Assembly (NCBI RefSeq): GCF_030867145.1
Contig: NC_134415.1
Coordinates: 15,602,417 to 15,666,416, forward strand
Source of the DNA: Opisthocomus hoazin
Taxonomy: Eukaryota; Chordata; Aves; Opisthocomiformes; Opisthocomidae
DNA: 64,000 bases
Direction: 5' to 3'
Below are positions 23,485 through 34,232 of the stretch, piece by piece. A program made the translations under genes and the position numbers. How positions within the stretch are numbered: the first letter of the stretch is position 1; every line of letters starts with the position of its first letter. The notes beneath the pieces were generated by a model. It was not told the origin of the DNA and did not search any database. It worked only from the letters and a program-made list of their open reading frames with translations.

Positions 23485-26400
23485 ATGGCCCTGGAGCGGC
23501 TCGGGGACGCCCTGCGCGGCGGCCCCCCCGCGCAGAGTTCGCTGCTGCTCCTGCTCTGCCTGCTCGCCGCCGTCCACCTGGGCAAGCTCCTCCTGCAGCG
23601 GCGCCGGCGCCGCCGGCAGGGCCAGCGCCGGGCGCCGCCGGGCCCCTTCCCCTGGCCCGTGATCGGCAACGCGGCGCAGCTGGGCAGCGCCCCGCACCTC
23701 TCCTTCGCCCGCCTGGCCGGCACCTACGGCGCCGTCTTCCAGCTGCGCCTGGGCCGCTGGCCCGTGGTGGTGCTGAACGGCGAGCGCGCCATCCGCCAGG
23801 CCCTGGTCCGCCAGGGCGCCGCCTTCGCCGGCCGCCCGCCCTTCCCCTCCTTCGGGCTGGTGTCGGGCGGGCGCAGCCTGGCCTTCGGCGGCTACTCGGA
23901 GCTGTGGAAGCTGCGCCGCCGGGCGGCCCACGCCACGGTGCGCGCCTTCTCCACCGGCAGCGCCGCCACCCGCCGCCTGCTGGAGCGGCACCTGGTGGGC
24001 GAGGCGCGGGCGCTGGTGGCGCTGCTGGTGCGCGGCAGCGCGGGCGGCGCCTTCCTCGACCCGTCGCGGGCGCTGCTGGTGGCCGTGGCCAACGTGATGA
24101 GCGCCCTCTGCTTCGGGCGCCGCTACAGCCACGGCGACGGCGAGTTCCTGCGCCTGGTGGGCCGCAACGAGCAGTTCGGGCGGGCGGTGGGCGCCGGCAG
24201 CCTGGTGGACGCGCTGCCCTGGCTGCGCCGCTTCCCCAGCCCCGTCCGCGCCGCCTACCGCGCCTTCCGCGACCTCAACCGCGACTTCTACGGCTTCGTC
24301 CGCGGCAAGTTCCTGCAGCACCAGCGCAGCCTGCGCCCGGGGGCCGCCCCCCGCGACATGATGGACGCCTTCATCCGCCTGCAGCGGGAGCAGCCGCGCC
24401 TGCAGCTCGAGCACGTGCCCGCCACCGTCACCGACATCTTTGGCGCCAGCCAGGACACCCTCTCCACCGCCCTGCAGTGGCTCCTCATCTTCCTCATCCG
24501 GTAGGTGCCGAGACACGCACACACACACACGCACAGCCCCCGCAGCCCGGCGGGCCCTGGGGAGGGGAGCCGGGGAGCGAGCGGTGGCCCACCAAGACGC
24601 GCAGCCTTTGCCAGGGAGGGTCCTGTGCGAGCCGGCCCCAAGGAGCACCTCAGCCTGGTGCGGGGTGGCCGGTGGGGCGAGGGCCTGGGTCACCCACGGG
24701 GCAGCTCCGGGAAACCTGCCAGGAAACAGTGGGGAAGGGTCGGAAGAAAGAAAACCAAAACGCCAGAACCCAACTCTGGCAGTCGGGTGACAGCGCGTAA
24801 AGAGAGGCTGGCAAAAGGGCAGCTGTGCAGAACGTGAAGGTGACAGATTTTACGAGGTCAGGGTGAGCACAGGAACGGGGCAACGGCTGCTTAGCAAGAG
24901 ACAGCGCTCACGCAGGGGTGTACAGACCCGCCGTCGTGTCCGTTTGCCGGCAGCGCGTGCTGTTACCGGCATGGCACGACTTGGGGCAGGGCAGACCCCT
25001 CTGGAACACAGCACTCGTTTTCATGCCTCGGCTCTTTCTTTCCTCGTCTGCGTAATCGGTAGGCTCACGCCAACGTTATCTGCTCAGCCGCTTCTCGAAA
25101 AGCAGGCAGACACCTAGCACTTCGAGCTAGGGGTGCGATGCCCTGCGCTCACCTGACCCGCTGGGTTTCTCCCCGTCCCTGACACTTGCCCAGCGTCTGA
25201 CGCGCAGATCTGCCGCGGGAGGGACGGGCAAGGACGCGGAAGCCAAACTTGAATGCCTCAAGCACATGAAGGCTCCCTGGAGAAGCGCGTGCTTTTAACA
25301 AGCAAAAGAAAATAAGTAAAACTTACTAATATTTTGATCTAGTTTGGCTAACATGTAGTCTTCCAAACGATCCCAACTTCAGGACAGTCACCTTAAAATA
25401 CATTGTAAAGAAAGTGTATTTTGATATTAACTAGAAAACATACACACAAACGAAGAGCCGGATGTTCATAAAGCTGTTCTGACACTGGCAGAGCTTTTTT
25501 TGGTTTAAAAACCTGCAGACTTTCGTATGTACACAATACGTCTAGTGATAACAAACTCCGTGCTAACTCTTAGAAGTCACATACAGAGCTGGAAAACCAA
25601 ATGCCCACGGAAAGCCCAATGTTTAAGAGAGACAAGTAATTTTAGTTTTAGAATGAATTTTCAAAATTGGATCAGAATATTCAGTGTCAGCACATTTTTT
25701 TACGTTCAGAGTCAGTTATATGTGACATTAAAGTGAAAACTGAGTAAATCTAAAGTGACACCATTGCATGGGAAGTTTGGATTTTTCTCTCAAAGTTTTC
25801 CCATTGAGGTCTACACGGTCCCGCAATATATTTAAACTTTGCCCGAACGGCGTGCGTTAGGGTAGGGTGGTTCTGTGAGAAACGTTTGCAGGAAGGATTG
25901 TTTCTAAGAAAATCTTTTGCAAGCGTTACGTACGTAGACACATCTTACTTTAAACGACAGGTATCCAAACGTGCAGGCTAAAATGCAGGAAGAAGTGGAC
26001 AGGATCGTTGGAAGAGACCGTCTGCCCTGCGCTGAAGATCAGCCTCACTTGCCCTACACCATGGCTTTCCTGTACGAATCCATGCGTTTCAGCAGCTTTG
26101 TGCCTGTTACTATCCCACATGCCACCACGACCAACACCTTCATAATGGGCTACCTCATTCCCAAGGACACGGTGGTTTTCGTTAACCAGTGGTCAGTGAA
26201 TCACGATCCAGCAAAATGGTCCAACCCAGAGGATTTCGATCCAACGAGATTCCTGGATGAGAATGGATTAATCAATAAAGATCTCACTAGCAGCGTGATG
26301 ATTTTCTCACTGGGAAAACGTCGGTGTATTGGAGAGGAGTTATCCAAGGTGCAGCTGTTTCTCTTTACCTCCATACTGGTGCATCAGTGCAATTTCACTG

Positions 26401-26573
26401 CCAACCCAAACGAGGACCCTAAAATGGACTTTACCTATGGGTTGACCATTAAACCTAAGCCGTTCACCTTGAATGTTACGCTTAGGGGTACTATGGATTT
26501 GCTGGATCAGGCTGTCCAAAGACTGCAAGCAGAGAAAGCAGCCAATGAAAATCAGCTGTCAGCAAATGCCTAA
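23485..26573 (+). CDS. CYP1B1: Cytochrome P450 1B1 (two coding exons: 23485-24500 and 25961-26573)
   Basis: A haem-thiolate monooxygenase of the endoplasmic reticulum that oxidises estrogens, retinoids and polycyclic aromatics using electrons from P450 reductase. The joined CDS is 1629 bp, 542 residues, against 543 in human. Visible features are a hydrophobic N-terminal anchor at 19-37, an arginine cluster at 39-44, the hinge [12 protein letters not shown] at 51-62, I-helix GASQDT at 320-325, K-helix E378-x-x-R381, DPTRF at 432-436, and haem loop [10 protein letters not shown] with ligand Cys461 (codon 26325-26327). Exon 2 ends CG|GTAGGT and exon 3 begins after CAG, splitting Arg339. This single intron within the coding region matches CYP1B1 and not CYP1A genes, which have more. 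The chosen ATG has A at -3 after splicing and G at +4. Relative to human, the segment before the I helix (FIRLQREQ...) is shorter and the C-terminus longer. The frame is intact with no missing key residue. Confidence 0.97.
24501..25960 (+). other. CYP1B1: CYP1B1 intron 2
   Basis: Bounded by GTAGGT at 24501 and ACGACAG at 25960, 1460 bp. The first 750 bp are GC-rich, continuing the CpG island, and contain a short CA-rich tract near 24511-24535. The rest is AT-leaning. Further GCGTG words occur near 24953, 25068 and 25285. No other exon was recognised. Confidence 0.93.
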
Positions 26574-26965
26574 GAAACAGACCTTGCATCTGAAGATAAT
26601 CCCTCTCTCTCTTTTTAGACTTAAATAAGTTATAGTTTGTTCTGATGATCTTTTTGGAAAGTAGCCAATATTACCAGTTACAAGAGCAGGAAGAAAAACT
26701 GCACAATCCTCTTTTTAATTCTAGAAGGAGAGCCAGGGGAACAGTTTAGTATATTAAATGATAAAACACATGCAATTTGAAATTAAGCCTTTTCTTTTCT
26801 AGCTTGTTCACAGAAGTCACCATTGTAAAGCACATTTTGTCTACTGACTGGTTGGAGCATCTCCAGGAACTGTTTGTACAGTCCTTTCCATGTCTCCTTG
26901 TGCTACGCCTTAACTCCAAGTTCACCTTCAGTGACTTCACATCCCAAAGTGAAATCTCTGATTTA

Positions 26966-27001
26966 AAAAAACAAACAAAAAACAAACAAAAAAAAAAAAC
27001 G
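26966..27001 (+). repeat. A-rich AAAC-type simple repeat
   Basis: An A-rich tract with repeated AAAC units in the CYP1B1 3' UTR. It could cause internal priming in cDNA data. Confidence 0.8.
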
Positions 27002-27122
27002 GAAAAAGAGAGGGTTGCTCAGAACGCTGCAGCCTGCCTCTGAATTCACTCTACTGGAAGCTGCCACAGGCACATGGCTGCTCCTGGGTTGTGACTGCTG
27101 GGATGTACATTAATGCCTCAAT

Positions 27123-27128
27123 AATAAA
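27123..27128 (+). promoter_or_regulatory. CYP1B1: Polyadenylation signal (proximal)
   Basis: This is the first AATAAA after the CYP1B1 stop codon, about 550 bp downstream. It would produce a short 3' UTR. Confidence 0.5.
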
Positions 27129-28863
27129 TGTTCAAATGATTTTTGGTAAAATGACAATGTAAAGTCTTGCCTTTAGCATTCCAAAGTGTTTAAAAAAATG
27201 ACTAAAAAAATTTCTTATAAGCACATTTGATAATAAAATTAATATTTCATATGAGAATGACCAGAATGTCCTAACGTAGTAACTTTTCATAAAGTTTTGA
27301 AAGATCAGGTTTGATGTTACCAAGTGGCAAGGATGATACAAACCATATGCTAATCTGTTCATTAGCATAATCATGAACAAAATAGATATTTGCATTAGAA
27401 AGTTTCGTAAAGGTGTAGCTGAACTTTGTATTTCCCTAGTAAAGAGTGAACAACCCTGTCCCTAGGCACATAGGTAAGTCCAGTAAAATCCACATGGGTC
27501 AAGGTATTTAAAAGTGAGAATCTGGGGGGTTTTATATTAAAACTTTAGTGCTGCAAGCCTTAAGTAAAGCGTAAAGCAAACACCGTCCTGCTCACTAGTC
27601 GTTCTGTTAGGTGTTCAATGGTGTCTCCAAAAATCAACTATGTACTTCTAGTACGATTTGCTTGGAACACAGTCTCAGCAGGAAAACTAATGTTACATGT
27701 CCTAGTTAATGTACCCATTAACAAGAAAAAGTACTTTTAAAATTTTTATGAGGTGAAGGACATAAAATGAAAAAAACCCCCAAAATATTATTTTAAAGTA
27801 AAATACACATGTGAAGCTTTATGGCCTTGAACCTCTGTCTAATGTTTGTGTACACAAAGCTGCATGTACTTCTCCAAAAAGCAAACAACCCTGTGTAAAT
27901 GCCTGATTTTGAGAAGTGTTGGGCATTTCTTTGGAGCTGCAGATCACCTTCAGTTACATATGAAATCTATCAGAAATGAGAGTACCTCACGTGACTTGCT
28001 GTGTTCAGCCTAGTACTAAATAAGGTATTAGCAGAGCTAGAAAAATAAGGGTGCAGTGCTGCGCAGTTAAGTAGCTCTGCCAAGACCTAAGCAAGTAAAG
28101 ATTTGCACTGGGTCCTCTGACAGATGGCCAGTCTCAGTCACGTGGGCAGCAGTGACAGAACTCACGCTGACATTGGGAAGAGCGGGGTTAACAACACAAT
28201 CTTCATTGGAAGTTGAAGCTTTGCTACTGATTTTAAAAACCTGAGTCAAGCCTAAAAGTACTGCTCTGTAACCCTACACAGTATTAATGTACCTGTTTAA
28301 AGTCTCTGATTTTATATGGCATCTATCTTCTTTTTTTAGAGCTAAAAAAGCTTTCTGCTACAGACACAAGGAGTAACCTCAGGTGTTTTTCTGAATTATG
28401 TACGAGTTTGTGATATCCCAGAACTTAGCCTATACCTGTGAAAAGCTTTATAAGATACTCAGCATTTTCATATGGAGATCTACATTAGATCAAATGCTAG
28501 CACAACAATTTTACCTGTACCTTTGTAAGTATTGTTATTAAAAAAATATAAAAGGTGTAACCTACAACTGAATAGTTATTCTAATGCAAGGATCACCGAT
28601 TCATATTTTAATAAAAATGGCTTTTGCAGTTTTGTACTCTTCCGAAAGCTTTAACTGTGCGTTGGCTACTAATGCAATGTCCATTCACACTGCTCACATC
28701 TGTCAGGGGGTCACACGCTATATAGCTGTTGGTCAAATAACGCCTCATAGCATCTGTCAGGTTGCTCAGATTTAGCAGCACCCCGTTTAGAATGTACGCA
28801 GTTGTTCAGCGAGCGAACTTCTATGGTCATTTTGAGATGTATCTTTGTGTTACCAAAACACTA

Positions 28864-28869
28864 AATAAA
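28864..28869 (+). promoter_or_regulatory. CYP1B1: Polyadenylation signal (distal)
   Basis: AATAAA lies about 2.3 kb after the stop codon and is followed by T-rich sequence. It is a plausible main 3' end for a long CYP1B1 message. Another AATAAA is at 28610-28615. Confidence 0.45.
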
Positions 28870-28885
28870 ATCATTCTTACACTAT

Positions 28886-31800
28886 CTTTGCTTCATTATG
28901 TATGGCTTTCTAACATCAAGGTAAAGAAAATTATTATTTCTGATTTAGAAAGTATTATTATTTCTTCATGTACTTTTCACCTTCTTCCCATTTCTGGATT
29001 TTAATGTTTTTCTCCATGGTGCCCTTACAGCTCCTCAGGTCTGCCTGCTTACTCTTGCCATCTGCGTTCAACTTCATCACCCTCCTTGCCAGGAGCATTC
29101 CCTGCTGCTCGTCTCAGCGTTGATCTGAATCCTTTCATGTCTTTTGCTTTCTTCTAATACCTGTTAATCTCTCCTCAGCCTGCAGAATCTCCTGTGCTAC
29201 GTTCTTCCCTCTGGCATTTCAGTTCCACCTCCCCTGATTTCAAGCCCACAGACTGGTTTTCCTTTCTCTCTTTCCCCTCCTATGTCTGGTGCTGGTACCT
29301 ACATACTCCTGATACTGGATCCTCACCACTGCCCTTGGGACCAATTTCTGCTGTTTTGGCCTTGGTGTGTAGTCGGGAGTGCCAGGAAGGAAATCTCGGG
29401 GCCAAACAGGCCGTAACGTGCCCTCGCAGAGCAACCTCTCACGAAATCAAGGCAATCCTGTGGTGAAGGGTGGCTGTTATTGCATATATAGAACATTTCT
29501 TCATGATGCAGCAGCTCCCCTCCCCACCCCTGCTTTGTCTTCTTTTCCCCAGTCTGCTATGCCAGCCTGCTTACTGCCAAGCCATCCTAGCAAAGACCTT
29601 CACGTTCTCACTAACCCCAGGGAGGTGGAACGAAAGCTGGGTGGGACAGAAGGCTGGGCAGACTGACTAGCAGTAGTTTCCTCCTGACGTGGGATATTTT
29701 CATCTGGAGTTTCTCCCTCAGGGGGCAGGATTCTAAGTACGGGCTGAGTTGGTCGAACCAGAAGGAGCACAAGTTGCAGATGACTCACAAAGACCTAGAA
29801 GTAGCTAAGGGCCTGTGGAGTTGGTGTAGTATCCCAAGATAGATCCCCCATGCAGTGCACAGGTGGCTGGGGCTGACCAGTGGGACGCAGCGTAGACACA
29901 GAACCCTTGTCCTCCCTGGGTACAAGCCAAGAGCAACTTCACCGAGATGAGAGATGCTGCCATGCTGTCCCTGCTTCCCGTTCATTTCTAGGTATTTTTC
30001 TGCTTTACCAGCTGCCTACAGCTGAAGTCTAGATTCCCTTTTCAGTGTCGACAGGCACATTTTTATAGCGAGACCTGCTAACTAGTGCTGAAAGATGCGG
30101 TGCTGATGCAGCCAGAAATCGTCATGAAGAAAGCATTCTTGGAGAAATTCGTGGAGATCACCACAAACACTGTTTATTATTTCAGTATACAGTGCAACAC
30201 AGATACAGTGATTCAAGTTTCAACAACAACTTTGCCGTTTACCACCCTGCATTTCTGCAGCGGAGTTTTTTCCTGTTCCAGTCACTTGTACTCAGACCAG
30301 GACAAGTCACTTAACTGTCAGATGAAAACAAGCTCAGTGTTAGGCACAGACAGCCTGGAGCATTTTAGACGGCTGCAGTCGATGCATTGATAGCCCTCCT
30401 TCAGGGCTTTTTGCCAACTTTTCAGACAGCTCCACTAAGCAAAAAATTCGTTGCTTTGTTAGTGTTACCCTGTCCTTCAGTGCTTACAGCAGATCTTGCT
30501 CCAGCCCGAGAGTGCAAAGCCAGAGCTCACCCAGCCAGACCGGAGTCTCTCAATTCCCCGCACTCGCTGTCTGTGCCGATGTCTGGGGACAGCGGCCCAT
30601 CAGCAGCTAACTCGGAAGACAAGGGACGCGGAGGCATTTCAGCTGCACACATGCAGAAGCGGGGAAGGGAGTGAATGCACAGGGGACTTACTAAAGGTGC
30701 ATAGATCAGCTGCAGAGCTGTACAGGAGTCATTTGCTGGAGTGGCTGAGAAGTAACAGAGGAAAATACATGTCTGAAGTTTAGGAAGATTCCAGCTAGGT
30801 AGGAACTGTCTGCAGGGTCTCCAATTTCCAGGAAAAGAGAGGTGGCAATTTTTACATTGCTTGCACACACAGTACGTCGGGATTAGGGCGATTAGAATCC
30901 TCACTGTGTTAAAGAGGTTCACTCACACCAGCAGCAGGGAACATCAAACTGAGAGCACCTAGACCAGCCCTTACCTTCACACCAGGCTGAAGACAGAATG
31001 AGCGATTGTTTTCCTGAAAACTTTGGACAAACACAGGATGTCCAACTACTAACTCCCCACTGCCTGTTAATTTAAGCAATAGATTTGGGAGGCAGTGAGC
31101 ATGGCAAGGAGAGCTGAGGGACTAAGCACAAGGGATCGGGCTGTGCCGTACAGGCTGTAGGATTTGAAAACAAAACTGGTCTACAACAGAAAGCCATGGA
31201 GAGCCTGGCATTCTCTTCCTCCCCTCAGCATCCCCAGCGCCTCAGAGCAATGGGGATGAAAAGACAGCCCAGCTGCAAGAGTCTGAACACCTTTTGGGGA
31301 ACTTTTCCTCTTGACATTCAGACGGAGAGGTGGAAGCAGTGGTGCTACACTGGACAGAAACATCGCTGGTCTAGAGGATCTGTTGAGAGCAGCTCAGTGT
31401 CATTCGTCTGAGCAAGCTGCACAAGAAGAGGTCTGTATCAGCTGGCTATTCCCGCGCTGTGCAGTTACGTCTTCAGTTGTATCTAAGCTTGCTCGCTGTC
31501 CCCTAGGGAAAGAACGGCGTGTGTGTTGCAGGAGGCTTCAGAACCGCTTTGATCCTCCGATACGATTGGCATATTTTCAGTGATGGATCACCTTTTGTTG
31601 GCAAGGACAGTTCTACAAGAGTAGACTTAATTTCCACAATCTCCCTTCTCCCAGCCTGGGGTCTGGTAAGAGCGTAATAGTTATCACGCAGGAACAGGCT
31701 GCTAGTCCTCTCATGACAAGAAATGGGATCTCACATAATCATGTTTTCTGTGCTAAGAAATCAGAAGACCCTCCGCTTATTTGGACTACTTTACTCATAG

Positions 31801-34150
31801 CTGAAGTGGAGATGTGGAGTGAGACACCCTTGTTCCCAGTACAAAAGCAAGATTTAAGAAAGATTTTGACTTCACAAAGCAAGTATGGCTTGCAATCATC
31901 TGCAGAACAGCATGAAATGATACTCCATGCTTCTTTTATGCTTTGTTATTATGTGAAAAGCTGCCAAGCTGCAGTTCAAAAATTTAATTCTACAGTATAT
32001 CTTATTTTTAATTATACTTTTTCACTCTACAGAGAAAAATAATAAACTGTGAAGCTATTAGTATTTTGTGGTTCAGGAAATTTAAATAAATGGATTTAAA
32101 TAAAAAAAAAAAGTGCCACCAGAAATTAAACTCAGAGTTCACAATAACTACCCTAACGAAAAATGAGATTCCTAAATGAACCTTTGTCTCATTGTAACAA
32201 AACTCCTTTTCCTTCCCTTCGTTCGTGTATATAGCCGCTGGGACGCGGTGTCGTGCTGCAGCTTGTTCCAAGGGATAACTACATTCATATTTCCATTTCT
32301 GGCAGAAGCGAGGAAGAGCTGTGCCTATGCTCCAAAACAATATGCCCTGCAGGGAGGCTTGCTGGGCAACCCTCCCAGGTGGCACAGGAACAGGAGGGAA
32401 GCGTTTTCCCCCAGCTTTCTCTGGATGAGCATTCTCATCTCAGGCGCCCAACATCCTGCCAAGCCTGCATCTCCCAGGTGTGTGACAAGCCTTGTGCTAG
32501 TGAGCTGAGGGGCAGATCAGCCAATGGGCTTTGGTAAGAAACACTATAGAAAATGTTTAATAAAAGTAAACAAGGACAAACTCCCATAAAGGAAGGGAAA
32601 AAAATTTAAATATTTATCTAAACCAGATTTTTTTTTAAGATGGTTCCCTAGAGAATTACAAGGCAGATCCTCCAGTGACATTATACCTGACCTGAAACCT
32701 TGTACAAGAAAATCCTGCTCCTGCTGGCGTTGAGACGAAGATACTTAGCATCTGCGCACACAGATCTACAGCACACCAACAATATGGTGCTCTGCATTTT
32801 GAGGACAAGGTACTAATTTCCTTGAAGTCATCAGCAGAGCCAGCATTCAAAGCATTTGGGTGATAATATAGTCACTATACAACACTGTTTCAAATATCTT
32901 CATGTCCGAAACATTCCTTTCTCATCCTCACAAGCTATCTCTTACCCTAATACAGTACTTTTCTGCTTTGGTAAATAGCTTTAGCCTGTTCCCAGAATTA
33001 AGCGCATACAGTAGTTTTCATGTGGTATAAAACTATAAAACCGTACAGCAGAAATGAAACCTTTAGGGAAGTTCTTGGAATAAACAGATGCTCCGTCAAT
33101 TGCCTGAATGGATACTAAAGATAACTTTTGCTCTCAAGAGAGCAGATGCTTTCTTCTAGCATTTATGAAAAGCCAGTTAATGAAGTGTCTGGACCTCTTT
33201 AGCTCGCTTTTAGCCCCTGAATCGCATCCCCATTAGGCAACAACATTTTCCCTAGCAAAGATCCAGTTAGCAGGGCTTCCTGCATCCTTACACTCATCTA
33301 CAGTCAAGGTCTTCATGTGATTATGAACAAGTTCCTCCCTGAGGATTTTTCATCCCTCTCTTTTCTTCAAATATTTCCCTAATATACACACAAGTTTAGC
33401 TGGCAAAAGAACTCTAGTCAGTTACTTCACTGAACTCAAGTTATATGTATTTATTTTTTATTTTTCTAAATAGGCACCTTCCTGCTTTTTGGGGAACTCC
33501 AGCAAGGTTTGATTGTATGCTAACAGAAGCAGCAGTTCTTCAGGCTCAATAGCAAAGATGATTATGTATGTACAGAGGAAGAAGTATAGGGAAAATTGGG
33601 GCAGTTGAGAAGTGAGGAGAACACAGCAGAGAAATAGAAATGTTAAAGTAACAGGCAAGAGAAAATAGAAGGAAATGTTTCATCACATGGAGGAGAATGA
33701 AAATGAGGAAAAAGAATGTGAGCAGCTGCTAATGCTGATTTGCCCCATCCCCAGGTACAATATGTCCCCAGGGTACCCTCGGGACCACTGGTTGTCACTG
33801 GTGAAGACACACACACACACGCCCCTGCGGAAGGCAATTCCGCCCATCTGCCCATCTATCCCAGCTGACGAGAGAGCACAGCCAGCCTGCTCGTACTGAA
33901 CCCCACCATTCAGGCTGCTGATGCACCATGTCCCTCCCTCACTACTCGCCATACGCTGGAGACAGGTGTTTAGGTTTGCCCTGCTTAGGAACAGACACGT
34001 TAAGCTATAGAATGTCTGCAGTGATGCAGTTAGATTAGAAAAAAACAATACTCTTACACTGGTGGGACACATCTCCGTAGGGACTGAGGAAATAAATCAC
34101 GGGTTTAACCAGGCCGTCTTGCAGAGTCTAACCTAATTTAACTACCTGAT
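28886..34150. other. Intergenic DNA between CYP1B1 and RMDN2, first part
   Basis: No exon or repeat family was recognised. Frames are short. The region would be expected to hold at most distal 3' UTR or regulatory sequence. Confidence 0.5.
33807..33820 (+). repeat. Short (AC)7 microsatellite
   Basis: Seven AC units in non-coding DNA. It may be polymorphic but has no other significance. Confidence 0.85.
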
Positions 34151-34232
34151 ATCACAGAATCACAGGCTGGTTGGGACGTCTGGAAGTCATCCGGTCCAAC
34201 CCCCTGATCGAGCAGGGCCTCCTGCAGCCAGT
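34151..34232 (-). mobile_element. CR1 LINE fragment, 3' end, inverted
   Basis: The plus strand begins ATCACAGAATCACAG and continues with diverged GGTTGGGA...CTGGAAGTCATC...GTCCAACCCCCTG wording, the reverse complement of the CR1 3' UTR. It is a short 5'-truncated copy of about 80 bp, more diverged than the copy at 20.6 kb. Confidence 0.85.

Larger units (their letters stand above)
21600..25260. promoter_or_regulatory. CYP1B1: CpG island over CYP1B1 promoter, exon 1 and exon 2
   Basis: A long GC- and CpG-dense block begins about 0.8 kb before the TATA box. It runs through exon 1, intron 1 and the first coding exon and fades within intron 2. It contains GGGCGG-type Sp1 boxes upstream of the TATA box and two XRE motifs. 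Because of this composition, all six frames are open for long distances, including antisense frames of several hundred codons. These are not genes. Confidence 0.85.
26574..28885 (+). other. CYP1B1: CYP1B1 3' UTR (probable extent)
   Basis: The sequence after the stop codon at 26571-26573 is AT-rich and lacks repeats of the CR1 type. Candidate AATAAA signals occur at 27123-27128, 28610-28615 and 28864-28869. Mammalian CYP1B1 messages have long 3' UTRs, so the last signal, giving an end near 28.88 kb, is a reasonable guess; shorter forms ending near 27.15 kb are also possible. It includes an A-rich tract (26966-27000) and a CTGTGAA word at 28436-28442, a possible miR-27 seed match. Confidence 0.55.

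Noticed and set aside
22795-24693. 632-codon minus-strand open frame opposite CYP1B1 exon 2, and similar long frames at 21864-22640 (minus) and 23478-24800 (plus, other frame)
   Set aside because: They are shadows of extreme GC content in the CpG island and the CYP1B1 exon. Their proteins are low-complexity Ala/Gly/Arg/Pro and cross splice sites and the promoter.
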